Below, one piece after another: positions 44,298 to 54,422 of a stretch of 64,000 nt of DNA. The stretch lies in the NCBI RefSeq assembly GCF_014230465.1, contig NZ_JAAXCY010000010.1, forward strand, positions 124,001 through 188,000, read 5' to 3'. Each line of letters opens with the position of its first letter. Positions within the stretch are counted from its first letter, which is position 1. The translations under genes were made by a program, and so were the position numbers. This DNA comes from Pseudomonas cremoris (lineage in GTDB: Bacteria; Pseudomonadota; Gammaproteobacteria; Pseudomonadales; Pseudomonadaceae). Below the pieces are notes generated by a model. That model was given only the letters and a program-made list of their open reading frames with translations. It had not been told where the DNA came from and searched no databases.

Positions 44298-44938
44298 CCC
44301 ATGCCCCTGACATTCTTGATCACGTGACTGCCCAACTTGCGCCGCAACGCATGGATCAGGAACTCGATGGCATTGCTCTCGACTTCGTTGCCCCAGCCAT
44401 ACAAGCGGTCTTCCAACTCGCTGCGTGACAGGATCGCCCCGGGGCGAATCAACAACGCCTGCAGCAGTGCAAACTCTCGGCCCGACAGCGCCACGCCGCT
44501 TTGTTCCTCAGTACTGGCCTCTTTGGACAGCAGGTCCAGCGACACCACGCCGTTGCCCAGCACCGACAACGCGCTGCCGCCTTTGCGCCGCAGCACGGCG
44601 CGGATGCGCGCGAGCAGCTCCGAGAGGTCGAACGGCTTGAGCAAATAGTCATCGGCGCCACCGTCGAGGCCGCGCAAACGGTCGTCGAGGTTGTCGCGGG
44701 CGGTGATGATCAGCAGGGGCACCGGGTTGTTGCGCGCACGGATTGTGTCCAGCACATCGAGGCCGTCCTTGCCGGGCAGGCCCAGGTCCAGCAGCACCAG
44801 GTCGTAGGGGTGGGTGTCGAGGGCGGCCAGGCCCGAGAGGCCGTTCTTGACCCAGTCGGCGGCGTAGCTCGCATCGCTGAGCGCGCGTTGGATCGCGTCG
44901 CCAATCATCGGGTCGTCTTCGACCAGCAGTATGCGCAT
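44273..44938 (-). CDS. OmpR-family response regulator (QseB-like)
   Basis: 221 residues. The receiver domain is at 1-115 with the acidic pair E7-D8-D9 region, phospho-acceptor Asp51 (LLDLGLPG) and Lys in YLLKPF; the winged-helix DNA-binding domain is at about 128-220. The ATG at 44938 is chosen because MRILLVEDD is the universal start. It is 76 bp after the lipoprotein gene and overlaps the kinase. Confidence 0.95.
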   Translation of the reverse strand: MRILLVEDDPMIGDAIQRALSDASYAADWVKNGLSGLAALDTHPYDLVLLDLGLPGKDGLDVLDTIRARNNPVPLLIITARDNLDDRLRGLDGGADDYLLKPFDLSELLARIRAVLRRKGGSALSVLGNGVVSLDLLSKEASTEEQSGVALSGREFALLQALLIRPGAILSRSELEDRLYGWGNEVESNAIEFLIHALRRKLGSHVIKNVRGMGWMVSKSV

Positions 44939-45014
44939 GGCACTCTCCGCAGAAAAAAGCACACGCGGCGAGGTGATCGCCGCGTGTGTAGTGAAGCACC
45001 TGTGCCGACAAGCG

Positions 45015-45437
45015 TCAGCCTTTCATCGTGTCGAAGGCCTTGAGCAGGTCGTCCATCGAGGCCTTGCAGTCGGCCTGGTTCGGGTTGCCGTCACGCAATG
45101 CCGAAAGCGCGCGGTCGATGGCTTTGTCCAGCACATGCCAGTCGCTGGCGGCGCGGGGCTTGATGCCGGCTTCGGCGGCGTCCCAGCTGGTTTCCAGGTC
45201 TTTGATGCGGGCTTTGGCGCCTGCCAGGTCGTTGCTGACAACCAACGCCGAGACGTCCACTGCGATGTTGCGGAACTCCGACAGGTCGCCCAGTTTCGAT
45301 GCCTGGCGTTGGCTGGTCGGCGCACCGGTGGCGTCCTTGGGTTTGTCGGCAGGTTTGGAGCAGCCGGTGGCGATGCCCAGCATCAGAATGGCTGAGGCGA
45401 TGGCGACGCGGCGAATCAAGTTGTGTACAGGGCGCAT
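45015..45437 (-). CDS. Putative lipoprotein of unknown function
   Basis: 140 residues with a type II signal peptide: RR then a hydrophobic run and lipobox IATGC with the lipid-bearing Cys26. The mature part is helical (FRNIAVDVSALVVSNDLAGAKARI and DLETSWDAAEAG). AAGGA lies before the ATG at 45437. It sits between the COG4705 protein (23 bp) and the two-component genes, so it may be a target or accessory sensor. No function recognised. Confidence 0.82.
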   Translation of the reverse strand: MRPVHNLIRRVAIASAILMLGIATGCSKPADKPKDATGAPTSQRQASKLGDLSEFRNIAVDVSALVVSNDLAGAKARIKDLETSWDAAEAGIKPRAASDWHVLDKAIDRALSALRDGNPNQADCKASMDDLLKAFDTMKG

Positions 45438-45460
45438 GAGGTTTTCCTTGGGGTGAATAA

Positions 45461-46225
45461 TCATTGGGTAATCGCTTTGCGGTTGCCGACGTTGAGCTGC
45501 GCGACGGCCACCAGCAGCACAATCACGCAGAGGAAGAGGGCGCTGGTCCAACTGGAGCCCATGCCCAGGCCGCCGTAGGTCTTGGCCTGGGTGAGCAGGT
45601 CGCCGAGGGAGGCGCCGAACGGGCGGGTGAGGATGTAGGCGACCCAAAACGTCAGCACGCTGTTGACGCCCACGCTCCAGGCCAGCATCGCGACGGCGAT
45701 CAAAACTGCGAAGATCACTGCACCGAGGGTAAAGCCCAGGCCCAGCGCTTCGGTGGCCAAGTCGCCGGCGGCAGTGCCGAGGGCAAAGGTGCACAGCACC
45801 GTGGTCCAGTAGAACCACTCGCGGCGTGGTGTAACGATGTCGCGGATCGACAGGCTGCGCTCGGTGCGATACCAGACCATGAAATTAAGCGCCAACAGCA
45901 CCGAGAAAATCGCCGTGCTGGTGTAAAGGCTGACGTCGAGTTTGTCGGTGAGGATGTCGGTGATCTGCGTGCCGACGATGCTCACCAGCACCACGGTCAG
46001 CCAGTAGATCCACGGGGTGTAGGCCTTGGTGCGCATCTGCCGGAACAAGGCGATGGCCAGCAGCGCAGCCATGCCGAGGCTGGTCCAGCCGGCACCGAAG
46101 CCGGCATCCACGGCGAGGTAGTCCGCGCCGGTTTCGCCCACGGTGGTGGACAGGATCTTGATCACCCAGAAGGACAGCGTCACCTCGGGTACTTTGTTCA
46201 GCCAACGGGCTGCTGTGGCATTCAT
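45461..46225 (-). CDS. COG4705-type multi-pass membrane protein
   Basis: 254-residue inner-membrane protein with seven to eight helices. The diagnostic VPEVTLSFWVIKILSTTVGETGADYL begins it, and a related half repeats later (FYWTTVLCTFALGTAAGDLATEALG), suggesting an internal duplication. Function is unknown; it is often found beside QseBC-like systems. It is the first gene of the group that ends with the histidine kinase. Confidence 0.82.
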   Translation of the reverse strand: MNATAARWLNKVPEVTLSFWVIKILSTTVGETGADYLAVDAGFGAGWTSLGMAALLAIALFRQMRTKAYTPWIYWLTVVLVSIVGTQITDILTDKLDVSLYTSTAIFSVLLALNFMVWYRTERSLSIRDIVTPRREWFYWTTVLCTFALGTAAGDLATEALGLGFTLGAVIFAVLIAVAMLAWSVGVNSVLTFWVAYILTRPFGASLGDLLTQAKTYGGLGMGSSWTSALFLCVIVLLVAVAQLNVGNRKAITQ

Positions 46226-46286
46226 CGGGTTTACCTCTCCTTGACCGCGCTGTGGTTGGCGCAGGGGAGAAGGTAAACCGCGAAAC

Positions 46287-47342
46287 TTAGCTGGGACTGA
46301 GGGTGGCGGTTTTTTTCAGAACATGAGCCGTGCCCACGGTGGTGAGGTGCACCACGCTGCCCAGGGGCGGCGCCTGCAGGCCAGAGCTGCGCACCAGGAT
46401 GGCTTGGCCGTCGGCTTGCAACTCCACGGTCAGGGTGCAGGTATTGCCACCGAATTCGCGCTCGGTCACCACGCCACGGCAACCGGAATCGTCGGTGGTA
46501 CTGAGCTGCAACTGTTCAGGGCGCAGCATGATCCGGGTGGTGGCGTGGTCGAGCTTGCTGTCGACGGGCACGCGCCCCAGGCCGCAATGGGCCCAGCCGG
46601 CTTCGATCCTGGCGGGCATCACCACGGCTTCGCCCAGGAACAACGCGGTCTGCTCGTCGACGGGGTATTGGTACAGGTCCATCGGATGGCCCGACTGCAC
46701 CAGCCGACCCTGGCGCATCACGGCCAGTTGATCGGCAAACGACAGGGCTTCGCTTTGATCGTGGGTGACCAGGATCGTGGTAATGCCCGCGTCACTGAGC
46801 AGGCGCGCGACCATTTTGCGCATGGCCGAGCGTAAGCCGGTGTCCAGTGCGGAGAAGGGTTCATCCAGCAGCATCAGGCGCGGCTGTTGCGCCAATGCGC
46901 GGGCCAGCGCCACGCGTTGTTGCTGACCACCGGAGAGTTCGTGGGGCCAGCGCCGCGCCATGGTGGTGTCGAGGGCCACGCTGTCCATCAGTTCGGCGAT
47001 GCGTTCGTGGCGCGGTTCACCCTTGGTTGCCAGGCCGAAGCCGATGTTGTCGGCCACGGTCATGTGCGGAAACAGCGCGCCGTCCTGCGGCACATAACCG
47101 ATCTGGCGTTGGTGCGCTGGCACGGCGTGGGTGTTGTCGACCAGGGTTTGCCCGTTCAGCGTGAGGCTGCCGGTGTCGGGGAATTCAAAGCCGGCAATCA
47201 TCCGCAGCAAGGTGGTCTTGCCCGAGCCGGACGGCCCGACGATCACCGTACGGCTGCCGGTGGGCACCGACAGACTGACGTCCGCCAGGGCACGCTGGGC
47301 GCCGAAGGATTTGCAGAGTGCGTTCAGTTCGAGGGCGTTCAT
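46287..47342 (-). CDS. Ferric iron ABC transporter ATPase (FbpC-like)
   Basis: 351-residue ATPase: [45 protein letters not shown] and a C-terminal TOBE-type domain (about 240-350). Matches FbpC/AfuC. The ATG overlaps the permease stop by 4 bp. It drives cytoplasmic import of Fe(III) stripped from chelates in the periplasm. Confidence 0.92.
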   Translation of the reverse strand: MNALELNALCKSFGAQRALADVSLSVPTGSRTVIVGPSGSGKTTLLRMIAGFEFPDTGSLTLNGQTLVDNTHAVPAHQRQIGYVPQDGALFPHMTVADNIGFGLATKGEPRHERIAELMDSVALDTTMARRWPHELSGGQQQRVALARALAQQPRLMLLDEPFSALDTGLRSAMRKMVARLLSDAGITTILVTHDQSEALSFADQLAVMRQGRLVQSGHPMDLYQYPVDEQTALFLGEAVVMPARIEAGWAHCGLGRVPVDSKLDHATTRIMLRPEQLQLSTTDDSGCRGVVTEREFGGNTCTLTVELQADGQAILVRSSGLQAPPLGSVVHLTTVGTAHVLKKTATLSPS

Positions 47343-48931
47343 CGGCCTGCCGTGCGTTTGGATTGATGGTAGAGAAGGCCGGTCAACGGCAGAGACAGCA
47401 GGATCATGATCAGCGCGTAAGGCGCCGCCGCCGCGTAGTCGATCTCGCTGGTCATCGCCCAGAAGCCGGTGGCCAAGGTGCGCGTGCCGTTGGGCGCCAG
47501 CAGCAAGGTGGCGGTCAATTCATTGGTGATCGCCAGGAACACCAGCGCCGCACCGGCAGCGGCAGACGGTGCGGCCAGGCGCATCGTGATCAGCCACAAC
47601 GCCCGACCTGGCGAGCGGCCGAGGCTGCGGGCCATGTTTTCCAGCTCCACGGGTGCCTGTGCGATGCCGGCGCGCAAGCTCACCAGGGCTCGTGGCAGGA
47701 ACATCAGCAGGTAGGCGAGCAGCACGGTAATCGTGGTTTGGTAGATTGGCCGGGCGAAGTGGATGGTCACCGTAACCAACGCCAGGGCCACGACGATGCC
47801 GGGCAAGGAGCTGGTGATGTAGTTGCAGCCTTCCAGAATGCGCTGCAACCGCCCCGGCGCACGAATCGACAACCAGGCAATCGGCACCGCCGCGCAGGTG
47901 GTCAACACGGCACCGGCGATGCCCAGCAGCACGGTTTGCTCCAGCGCCGGCAACAGTTCGCCCAACTGCCAGACCTCGCGGCCACCGGCGATCAGCCATT
48001 TGCCCAAGGTAATCAGCGGAACGCCGAGGGCCAGTGCGCAGGTTGCCATTTGCAAGCCGAGGGAGAGCAGGGTGGTGCCGGTGCCCAGCACAACGATGCG
48101 CTGTTCACGGGCGCTGCCGGAACCGACCCGCGCATAACGCGCATGGCCGCGTGCGGCGGACTCGGCGGTGAGCATCGCCAGGCAACACAGTGCCAGCACG
48201 GCCGCGAGCATATTCGCTGCCGGGCCGTTAAACGTGGATTTGAACTGATCGAAAATCGCCGTGGTGAACGTATCGAAACGAATCATCGCGTACAGGCCGT
48301 ATTCGGCCAGCAGGTGCAGGCCCACCAACAGCGCACCGCCGCAAATCGCCAGGCGCAACTGGGGCAAAACCACCCGAAAAAACACCGCCCAGGGCTTGAG
48401 GCCCAGGGACTCGGCCACGTCTTCAATCGCAGGATCAAGCCGGCGCAAAGTCGCCGCCACCGGCAAGTACAGAAAGGGGAAATAGGCAATCACCGACACC
48501 AGCACACCGGCTGGTAAACCGTGGATCGACGGCACCAGGCTGACCCAGGCGTAACTGTGCACAAACGCCGGCACCGCCAGTGGCGCAACGGCCAGCAGCG
48601 ACCAGAAGCGGCGCCCCGGCAGGTCGGTGCGCTCGGTCAACCACGCCAGCGCAACACCCAACACAATGCACAACGGCAGTGTGAGTACCACCAGCAGCAC
48701 GGTGTTTGTCAGCAATTCGCCGACACGAGGGCGCCACACCAACGCTTCGATCTGCGCCCAGCCGATCTGCCAGGACACGCCGATCACAAACGCAATCGGC
48801 AGCAGCGCCAGCAACGACACCAGCACCGATAAACCGGTGACCCACGTGCCCCCACGGCTTTTGAACAAACCGTGGGCGCGTTTGCGTGGCGCTGCGTGTG
48901 CAACACCTGGGAGGGAGGTTTCAGGCAACAA
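47339..48931 (-). CDS. Ferric iron ABC transporter permease (FbpB-like, two fused domains)
   Basis: 530-residue inner-membrane protein with about 12 helices made of two binding-protein-dependent permease domains; coupling loops are [27 protein letters not shown] near residue 185 and [20 protein letters not shown] near residue 455. This fused form is usual for FbpB. Its start is immediately next to the binding-protein stop at 48932. Confidence 0.93.
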   Translation of the reverse strand: MLPETSLPGVAHAAPRKRAHGLFKSRGGTWVTGLSVLVSLLALLPIAFVIGVSWQIGWAQIEALVWRPRVGELLTNTVLLVVLTLPLCIVLGVALAWLTERTDLPGRRFWSLLAVAPLAVPAFVHSYAWVSLVPSIHGLPAGVLVSVIAYFPFLYLPVAATLRRLDPAIEDVAESLGLKPWAVFFRVVLPQLRLAICGGALLVGLHLLAEYGLYAMIRFDTFTTAIFDQFKSTFNGPAANMLAAVLALCCLAMLTAESAARGHARYARVGSGSAREQRIVVLGTGTTLLSLGLQMATCALALGVPLITLGKWLIAGGREVWQLGELLPALEQTVLLGIAGAVLTTCAAVPIAWLSIRAPGRLQRILEGCNYITSSLPGIVVALALVTVTIHFARPIYQTTITVLLAYLLMFLPRALVSLRAGIAQAPVELENMARSLGRSPGRALWLITMRLAAPSAAAGAALVFLAITNELTATLLLAPNGTRTLATGFWAMTSEIDYAAAAPYALIMILLSLPLTGLLYHQSKRTAGR

Positions 48932-49945
48932 TCAGAGCAGTCCGGCCTGGGTCATCAACTCCACCGCTTTCTTGCTGTTGAGCTTGGACGCATCGACCTT
49001 CGGCGCGTCCAGCTGTGCCAGCGGCGTCAGCTTGGGGTTGGACTGGGCGTTCTGGCCCACAGCGTATTCGAACGAAGTGCCGTCCTTGAGAATGGCTTGG
49101 CCGTCTTTGCCGGTGATCCACTTCACGAAGGCCTGGGCCTGTTCCTGATGCTTGCTGGACGCCAACACACCGGCCCCGGAAATACTCACAAACGCGCCTG
49201 GGTCCTGGTGTTTGAAGTAGTGCAGTTTGGTGTTCTTGCTGTTTTCGCCAGTCTTGGACTGGTCGACGAAGCTGTAATAGTGATAGATCACGCCGCTGTC
49301 CACCTGGCCAGCGTTGACGGCCTTGAGTACCGCGCTGTTGCCGCGATAAATGGTGGCGTTGGCTTTCATTGCCTTGAGCCAGTCGAGGGTGGCGGCTTCG
49401 CCTTTCAGCTCCAGCACGGCGGCGACGATTGCCTGGAAGTCGGCACCGGCCGGGGAGGCGGCCCAGCGGCCTTTCCAGCTTGGCGAAGCAAGGTCCAGCA
49501 GCGACTTGGGCAGGTCGGCTTCTTTGAGCGTGCTCGGGTTGTACACGAACACCGTGGAGCGCGCGGCGATGCCGATCCACTTGCCATGGGCCGGGCGATA
49601 GGCGGCGTCCACCTGTTCCAGGGTGGTCGGCGCTAACGGCGAGAACAGCCCGGCGTTGTCCACCAGCACCATCGCCGGGGAGTTTTCGGTGAGGAATACA
49701 TCGGCCGGGGAGGCCGCGCCTTCCTGCACGAGCTGGTTGCCCATTTCGGTGTCGTCGCCGTTGCGGATCGTCACCGGAATCCCGGTCTCCTGGGTAAACC
49801 CTTCAACCCACGCCTTGGTGAGGCTTTCATGCTGGGCGTTGTACACCACAATGCCCACCGAGTCGGCGGCATACACGTGCCCGGCGCTGACCAATGCGGT
49901 GGCGAGCAGGGCTTTTTTGATAAAGGACGGAAGACGGGTGGTCAT
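48932..49945 (-). CDS. Ferric iron ABC transporter substrate-binding protein (FbpA-like)
   Basis: 337-residue periplasmic transferrin-like protein. The signal peptide ends after VSAGHVYAA. YNAQHESLTKAWVEGFTQETG near residue 34 and the iron-binding tyrosines in GVIYHYYSF (near 225) fit FbpA/HitA. It is the first gene of the operon, under the Fur-box-like sequence at 50011-50029. Confidence 0.93.
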   Translation of the reverse strand: MTTRLPSFIKKALLATALVSAGHVYAADSVGIVVYNAQHESLTKAWVEGFTQETGIPVTIRNGDDTEMGNQLVQEGAASPADVFLTENSPAMVLVDNAGLFSPLAPTTLEQVDAAYRPAHGKWIGIAARSTVFVYNPSTLKEADLPKSLLDLASPSWKGRWAASPAGADFQAIVAAVLELKGEAATLDWLKAMKANATIYRGNSAVLKAVNAGQVDSGVIYHYYSFVDQSKTGENSKNTKLHYFKHQDPGAFVSISGAGVLASSKHQEQAQAFVKWITGKDGQAILKDGTSFEYAVGQNAQSNPKLTPLAQLDAPKVDASKLNSKKAVELMTQAGLL

Positions 49946-50010
49946 GCGGTGAGCGCTCCGGTTTTTATTAATGCACGGGAAATCCGCGAGAGGTCGATTG
50001 AGACTAGACC

Positions 50011-50029
50011 AATAGGAATCATTTGCATG
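50011..50029. promoter_or_regulatory. Fur-box-like site upstream of the Fbp operon
   Basis: AATAGGAATCATTTGCATG matches the NATNAT-type hexamer array of Pseudomonas Fur boxes (GATAATGATAATCATTATC consensus) at about 12 of 19 positions, with the AATCATT core intact. It is about 65 bp before the fbpA-like start. This predicts iron repression. Confidence 0.6.
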
Positions 50030-50122
50030 TTTAGGCGCGGCGAATGTAGAGGGGGGAATGAGAAAAAAACGTCAAAGAAACGGTTAACAATTGTGATGAG
50101 GTCGAACAGACACTACAGATCA

Positions 50123-50213
50123 AATGTGGGAGCGGGCTTGCTCGCGAACGCGGTGTATCAGTCGCAGATTCATTGGCTGACACTCCGCTTTCGCGAGCAA
50201 GCCCGCTCCCACA
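50123..50213. repeat. REP/BIME palindrome pair
   Basis: Two inverted REP cores (tgtgggagcgggcttgctcg and its complement) in the gap between the Fbp operon promoter and the end of the cytochrome gene. The rest of 49946-50232 holds only the Fbp promoter region. Confidence 0.9.
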
Positions 50214-50232
50214 ATTAACCGAGTATGGGCCG

Positions 50233-51564
50233 TTAACGCATATGCAAAATAATCGGGCTGCTGCTCGCCGGGTCTGTATGCCCGCGCAGCTTGCCCACCG
50301 CTTGCGCGTCCACCGCGTCCCCTTTGTTGCCCCAGGTGCTGCGTACATAACTCAACACCTGGGCAATCTCCTGGTCAGACAGCTGTTCACGAAACGCGGG
50401 CATGCGATAGGCATCTGGCACTCCTGCCGTCACTACCCGCTGCGAACCATTTAAGGTGATGTTGATGGCCGAGGCGCTTTCCTTCGCAAGTGCCGAGGTG
50501 GCACCGGCCAACGGCGGCATCCACTCGGGCTGGCCCTTGCCGTCCAGGCCATGGCAGGACGCGCAGCGGGTGGCGTAGGTGTGGGCGCCCGGGCCGGTGT
50601 CGGCAGCGGCGGTCTGATATTGCCAAGGCGTGCCGTCGCGCTGCGGATCACCCGGCAAAGACTTGAGGTAGCGGGCGATGGCGGCCAAATCTTCATCGGC
50701 CATGAACTGCGTGGAGTTGTTGAACGCCTCGGTCATCGAGCCGAACACCACCGCATGTTGGTTACGCCCGGTTTTGAGGAACTGCACGATCTGCGGCTCG
50801 GTCCAGCGGCCCAGCCCGGTGTTGGGGTCTTGGCGCAGGCTGGGGGCGTACCAGCCGTCGAGCAGGGCGCCGCTGAGAAACGGCTTGCCGGAGTCATCCA
50901 GCGCCTTCTCGTTAAAGGCCAGGCCGCGCGGCGTATGGCAACTGCCGCAGTGGCCGGGGCCTTGGACGATGTAGGCGCCACGGTTCCACAGCGGGTCCTG
51001 GTCGGGCTTGGCGGCGTAGGGGTCGCTCGGGGCGAACACGCCGTTCCACAGCGCAATGGGCCAGCGCAGGTTGAGCGGCCAGGGGATGCTGCTGGGGATG
51101 TTCGGTTCGCTGGCCGGTTGTACGCCTTGCATGAAAAACGCGTACAGCGCGCGGATATCATCGTCGCTGAGCTTCACATAGGACGGGTAGGGCATGGCCG
51201 GGTAAAGCCTGCGGCCACCCGGTGCTACGCCGTGGCGCACCGCCCGGTCGAAGTCGGCCAAGGAGTAAGCGCCGATGCCGTGATCACGGTCCGGGGTGAT
51301 ATTGGTGGCGTGAATCGCCCCCAGCGGTGTGGCCATTTCCAGGCCGCCGGCAAACGGTGTCTTGCCCGGCAAGCTGTGGCAGGCCACGCAGTCGCTGAGC
51401 CGGGCGACGTACTCGCCGCGACTGACCAACGCGGCGTCCACGCTTTGTGCTTGTTCAAACGGGGAGGTGGGCTGGCGGGTGACGTACCAGGCCAACACAC
51501 CTGCGGCGACCAGGCAGGGCAGCGCCAGCCAGCCTGCGGTTCTTACGAATCGACGGTTGTTCAT
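50233..51564 (-). CDS. Triheme c-type cytochrome subunit
   Basis: 443-residue membrane-anchored cytochrome c: one N-terminal signal/anchor helix (about 10-28) and three CxxCH heme sites, CVACH (C59-H63), CGSCH near 211 and CASCH near 348, each in its own cytochrome domain. It is the electron-accepting subunit, analogous to alcohol/gluconate dehydrogenase cytochromes. It lies 16 bp after the molybdenum subunit and would pass electrons to the respiratory chain. Confidence 0.92.
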   Translation of the reverse strand: MNNRRFVRTAGWLALPCLVAAGVLAWYVTRQPTSPFEQAQSVDAALVSRGEYVARLSDCVACHSLPGKTPFAGGLEMATPLGAIHATNITPDRDHGIGAYSLADFDRAVRHGVAPGGRRLYPAMPYPSYVKLSDDDIRALYAFFMQGVQPASEPNIPSSIPWPLNLRWPIALWNGVFAPSDPYAAKPDQDPLWNRGAYIVQGPGHCGSCHTPRGLAFNEKALDDSGKPFLSGALLDGWYAPSLRQDPNTGLGRWTEPQIVQFLKTGRNQHAVVFGSMTEAFNNSTQFMADEDLAAIARYLKSLPGDPQRDGTPWQYQTAAADTGPGAHTYATRCASCHGLDGKGQPEWMPPLAGATSALAKESASAINITLNGSQRVVTAGVPDAYRMPAFREQLSDQEIAQVLSYVRSTWGNKGDAVDAQAVGKLRGHTDPASSSPIILHMR

Positions 51565-51580
51565 GGGCGGTCTCTGTCGG

Positions 51581-53806
51581 TTAGCTGAAAGTGTGTCGGC
51601 TCAACGGCAAGCTGCGGATGCGCTGGCCGGTCAACTGCGCCACCGCATTGGCCACGGCCGGCGCCACAGCGGGCAACGGTGGCTCGCCAATGCCGCCCAT
51701 CTTTTCGCCACTCTCGACAATCCGCACATGCACCTGCGCCATGCGCGAAGGCGGCAAAATCGGATACAGGTCGTAGTTGCGCGCCCGTGGCTTGCCGTCC
51801 ACGTACACCGCTTCCTCCAGCAACGCCTGGGACAAGCCCAGGGCCACGGCACCATTCACCTGCGCCTCGACAATCGCCGGGTTGACGATGCTGCCGGGGT
51901 CGATGGCTTCCCAGATCTGGTGCACCTTGACCTGGCCACTTTCAATCGACACTTCGGCGATCACCGCCGCGTGGGAGCCGAACGGCGAGGCCATGGCCAC
52001 GCCGCGTGCACGCCGAGTACCGTCTTCAGCCGTATACGGGCCGCGCTTCCAGCCACCAGACAACTCGCCCACCGCCTGCAACAGCGTGGTCAGCCGAGGG
52101 TTGTCGCGCAGCAAATGCAGGCGCAACTCGTAAGGGTCGTGACCGCCTTTGTCCGCCAGTTCATCGAGGAACGCCTCGTAGAAGAAGTCATTCAACGAAT
52201 TGCCCACCGAACGCCAGTAACCGAGCATGGCCGGGCCTTTGACGTAGATCTGCGCGATACGTTTGTTGGGGATCGTATAGGACTTGCCCGACAAACCTTC
52301 AAGGGCAGTGGGGTCGAGTTTTTCGCCCTGTTTGCCGGCGATGGCTTCGGTCGGGCCTTCGGTTGCACTGACCGCTTCGATGGCCACCGGCAAACCTTTG
52401 GCATCCAGCGCGGCGCGGAACTTGACCACCGCCACCGGGCGCAGCACATCGCGCAGGAATTCTTCCTCGCGGCTCCAGATCAGCATGACCGGACGGCCCA
52501 CCGCCTTGGCCAGTGCAATGGCCTGCGGGTACGGGCTGGCGGAGTCATACAGGAAATGCCGGCCGAAAAAACCGCCGAGCAACGGTGAATGCAAGTTGAT
52601 TTTCGCGATGTCCAGGCCGGTGCGCTTGGCGATGTCGGCGCGGAACATGTCGGGCGCCTGGTTGGGCAGCCACACGTCCAACGTACCGTCGGGGTTGAAC
52701 CGTGCCAGGGCCGACGGCGGCTCCAGTTGGGCGTGGTGCAGGTATTGGTTGTGGTAGGTGGCTTCGACTGTGGTCTTGGCACCCGCCAACGCGGCGGCTA
52801 CATCGCCTTCGTTTTCGTCGTCCCGCGCCGGGCCTTGTTGGGCGGCGAGAAAGTCGCGAAAGCCGTCGCTGGAGAAATCCGCCGGCATCACCCGTACAGT
52901 CGCATCGGCACCGGGCTCCTGCCAGTCGACTTGAATCGCCTCGACTGCCCGCTTGGCGTGCCACCAGCGTTCAGCCACCACCGCCACGGCACCGGGCAGT
53001 TGGTGGACGGAATGCACGCCTTTCATGGCTTCGACCTGCGCCTGGTTACGCAGGCTGCCCACGGTCATGCCCAGGCGCGGCGCGTGCTGCACGGCGGCGT
53101 GGAGCATGCCGTCGACCTTCTGGTCGATGCTGTACAGCGCCTTGCCGGTGGATTTGTCGTAGGCGTCCAGGCGCTTCACCGGTTTGCCGATCCAGCGGAA
53201 CTGGCTTGGGTCGCGCAGCTTTACGCTGGCCGGGTCGGGCACGGGCATATCCAGCGCGCGCCCGGCCAACTCACCGTAACCCAGCGACCGGCCCGATGCG
53301 GCGTGCACCACGCGGCCTGGCTGGGTGGTCAGTTCGGCCATCGGCACGCCCAGTTGCTCGGCGCCGGCCTGCAGCAACATGGTACGCGCCAGGGCGCCCA
53401 GGCGCCGCATGACCGGGTAACTCATGCGCACCGACATACTGCCGCCGGTGATGCGCATGCCGTTTTCCATCACCACATAGGCGTCGCCGGGCGGGGCGGC
53501 CTCGACCACGAAGGTGGCGGGGTCGGCATCCAGCTCTTCGCCGACAATCTGTGCCATGGCGGTGTGAGTGCCTTGGCCGCCTTCCATAAAGGGACTGAGC
53601 AGGCGCACTGTGCCGTCCGGGCGAATCTCCAGGAAGGCCGGCACCTGGGTGCCGCGTTCGGCAACCGGGCTAGTGGCTGCCTGGACTCTGGACGAACCCA
53701 GTGGCAGGCCGAAACCGATCACCAGCGCACCCACGGCCGTACTGGCCAGGAAACGTCGGCGCGACAGGTTCACTGGCGTATCGAATAACTCGGTGTGCGC
53801 ACTCAT
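51581..53806 (-). CDS. Molybdopterin-binding subunit, xanthine dehydrogenase family (IorB-like), Tat signal
   Basis: 741-residue catalytic subunit of a molybdenum hydroxylase. The Tat signal SRRRFLASTAVGALVIG begins near residue 14, so it acts in the periplasm. Molybdopterin-site blocks are GQGTHTAMAQIVGEEL (near 80), GGFFGRHF (near 415) and the catalytic Glu708 in GGIGEPPLPA. Closest in type to isoquinoline 1-oxidoreductase and periplasmic aldehyde oxidases. The ATG overlaps the 2Fe-2S gene stop by one base. Substrate is probably an aldehyde or N-heterocycle. Confidence 0.92.
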   Translation of the reverse strand: MSAHTELFDTPVNLSRRRFLASTAVGALVIGFGLPLGSSRVQAATSPVAERGTQVPAFLEIRPDGTVRLLSPFMEGGQGTHTAMAQIVGEELDADPATFVVEAAPPGDAYVVMENGMRITGGSMSVRMSYPVMRRLGALARTMLLQAGAEQLGVPMAELTTQPGRVVHAASGRSLGYGELAGRALDMPVPDPASVKLRDPSQFRWIGKPVKRLDAYDKSTGKALYSIDQKVDGMLHAAVQHAPRLGMTVGSLRNQAQVEAMKGVHSVHQLPGAVAVVAERWWHAKRAVEAIQVDWQEPGADATVRVMPADFSSDGFRDFLAAQQGPARDDENEGDVAAALAGAKTTVEATYHNQYLHHAQLEPPSALARFNPDGTLDVWLPNQAPDMFRADIAKRTGLDIAKINLHSPLLGGFFGRHFLYDSASPYPQAIALAKAVGRPVMLIWSREEEFLRDVLRPVAVVKFRAALDAKGLPVAIEAVSATEGPTEAIAGKQGEKLDPTALEGLSGKSYTIPNKRIAQIYVKGPAMLGYWRSVGNSLNDFFYEAFLDELADKGGHDPYELRLHLLRDNPRLTTLLQAVGELSGGWKRGPYTAEDGTRRARGVAMASPFGSHAAVIAEVSIESGQVKVHQIWEAIDPGSIVNPAIVEAQVNGAVALGLSQALLEEAVYVDGKPRARNYDLYPILPPSRMAQVHVRIVESGEKMGGIGEPPLPAVAPAVANAVAQLTGQRIRSLPLSRHTFS

Positions 53807-54261
53807 CAGGCACGCTCCGGCTTGGCCAGGTCATGCACAGCAGTGCGGATAGCGTTGTAAGTGCCGCAACGGCACAGGTTGATCATCGCCGCTTCGATCT
53901 GCGCATCATTAGGGGTAGGGGTGTGCTTGAGCAGCGCGGTGGCTGCCATCACCTGCCCAGACTGGCAATAACCGCACTGCGCCACCTGATGTTCGACCCA
54001 GGCCGCCACCACGCGTTTGCCCACTGCGTCCTCTTCAACCGCTTCGATGGTGGTGATTTCACGCCCCACCACCCCAGCCACCGGCGTGACGCAACTGCGC
54101 ACCACGTTACCGTCCACCAGCACTGAGCACGCGCCGCACTGGGCCAGACCGCAGCCGTACTTGGTGCCGGTCAGCCCCAGGTCATCGCGGATGACCCATA
54201 ACAATGGCGTATCGGCGTCTGCATCAACCTGATAGGTCTTTTGATTAATCCGTAATTCCAT
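53806..54261 (-). CDS. (2Fe-2S)-binding subunit of the molybdenum hydroxylase
   Basis: 151 residues with two 2Fe-2S clusters: a plant-ferredoxin type (C37, C42, C45, C57) and a C-terminal helical type (CGYCQSG and CRCGTYNAI). It has no signal peptide and would be exported with the Tat-bearing subunit. First gene of the three-gene operon. The 161-bp upstream gap to the TonB receptor end shows no site I could recognise. Confidence 0.95.
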   Translation of the reverse strand: MELRINQKTYQVDADADTPLLWVIRDDLGLTGTKYGCGLAQCGACSVLVDGNVVRSCVTPVAGVVGREITTIEAVEEDAVGKRVVAAWVEHQVAQCGYCQSGQVMAATALLKHTPTPNDAQIEAAMINLCRCGTYNAIRTAVHDLAKPERA

Positions 54262-54422
54262 GGCTCACCTGCTGATCGACGGTAGGTGCGGCCTTTTTTA
54301 TGAAGACGTGATGGCCGCTTATGGTTGAACTCTAGTCCACGGCGCAAGGCGACAGTTATCCGCTAGTCGATAAGTCGGAGGATCAGGCAAGTATTCAACA
54401 GGATTAGGCGAGACAGCCGTTA

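Noticed and set aside
46300..46320. T-run near the end of the FbpC gene as a terminator
   Set aside because: It lies inside the coding sequence (Lys-Lys codons), and no stable stem precedes it.
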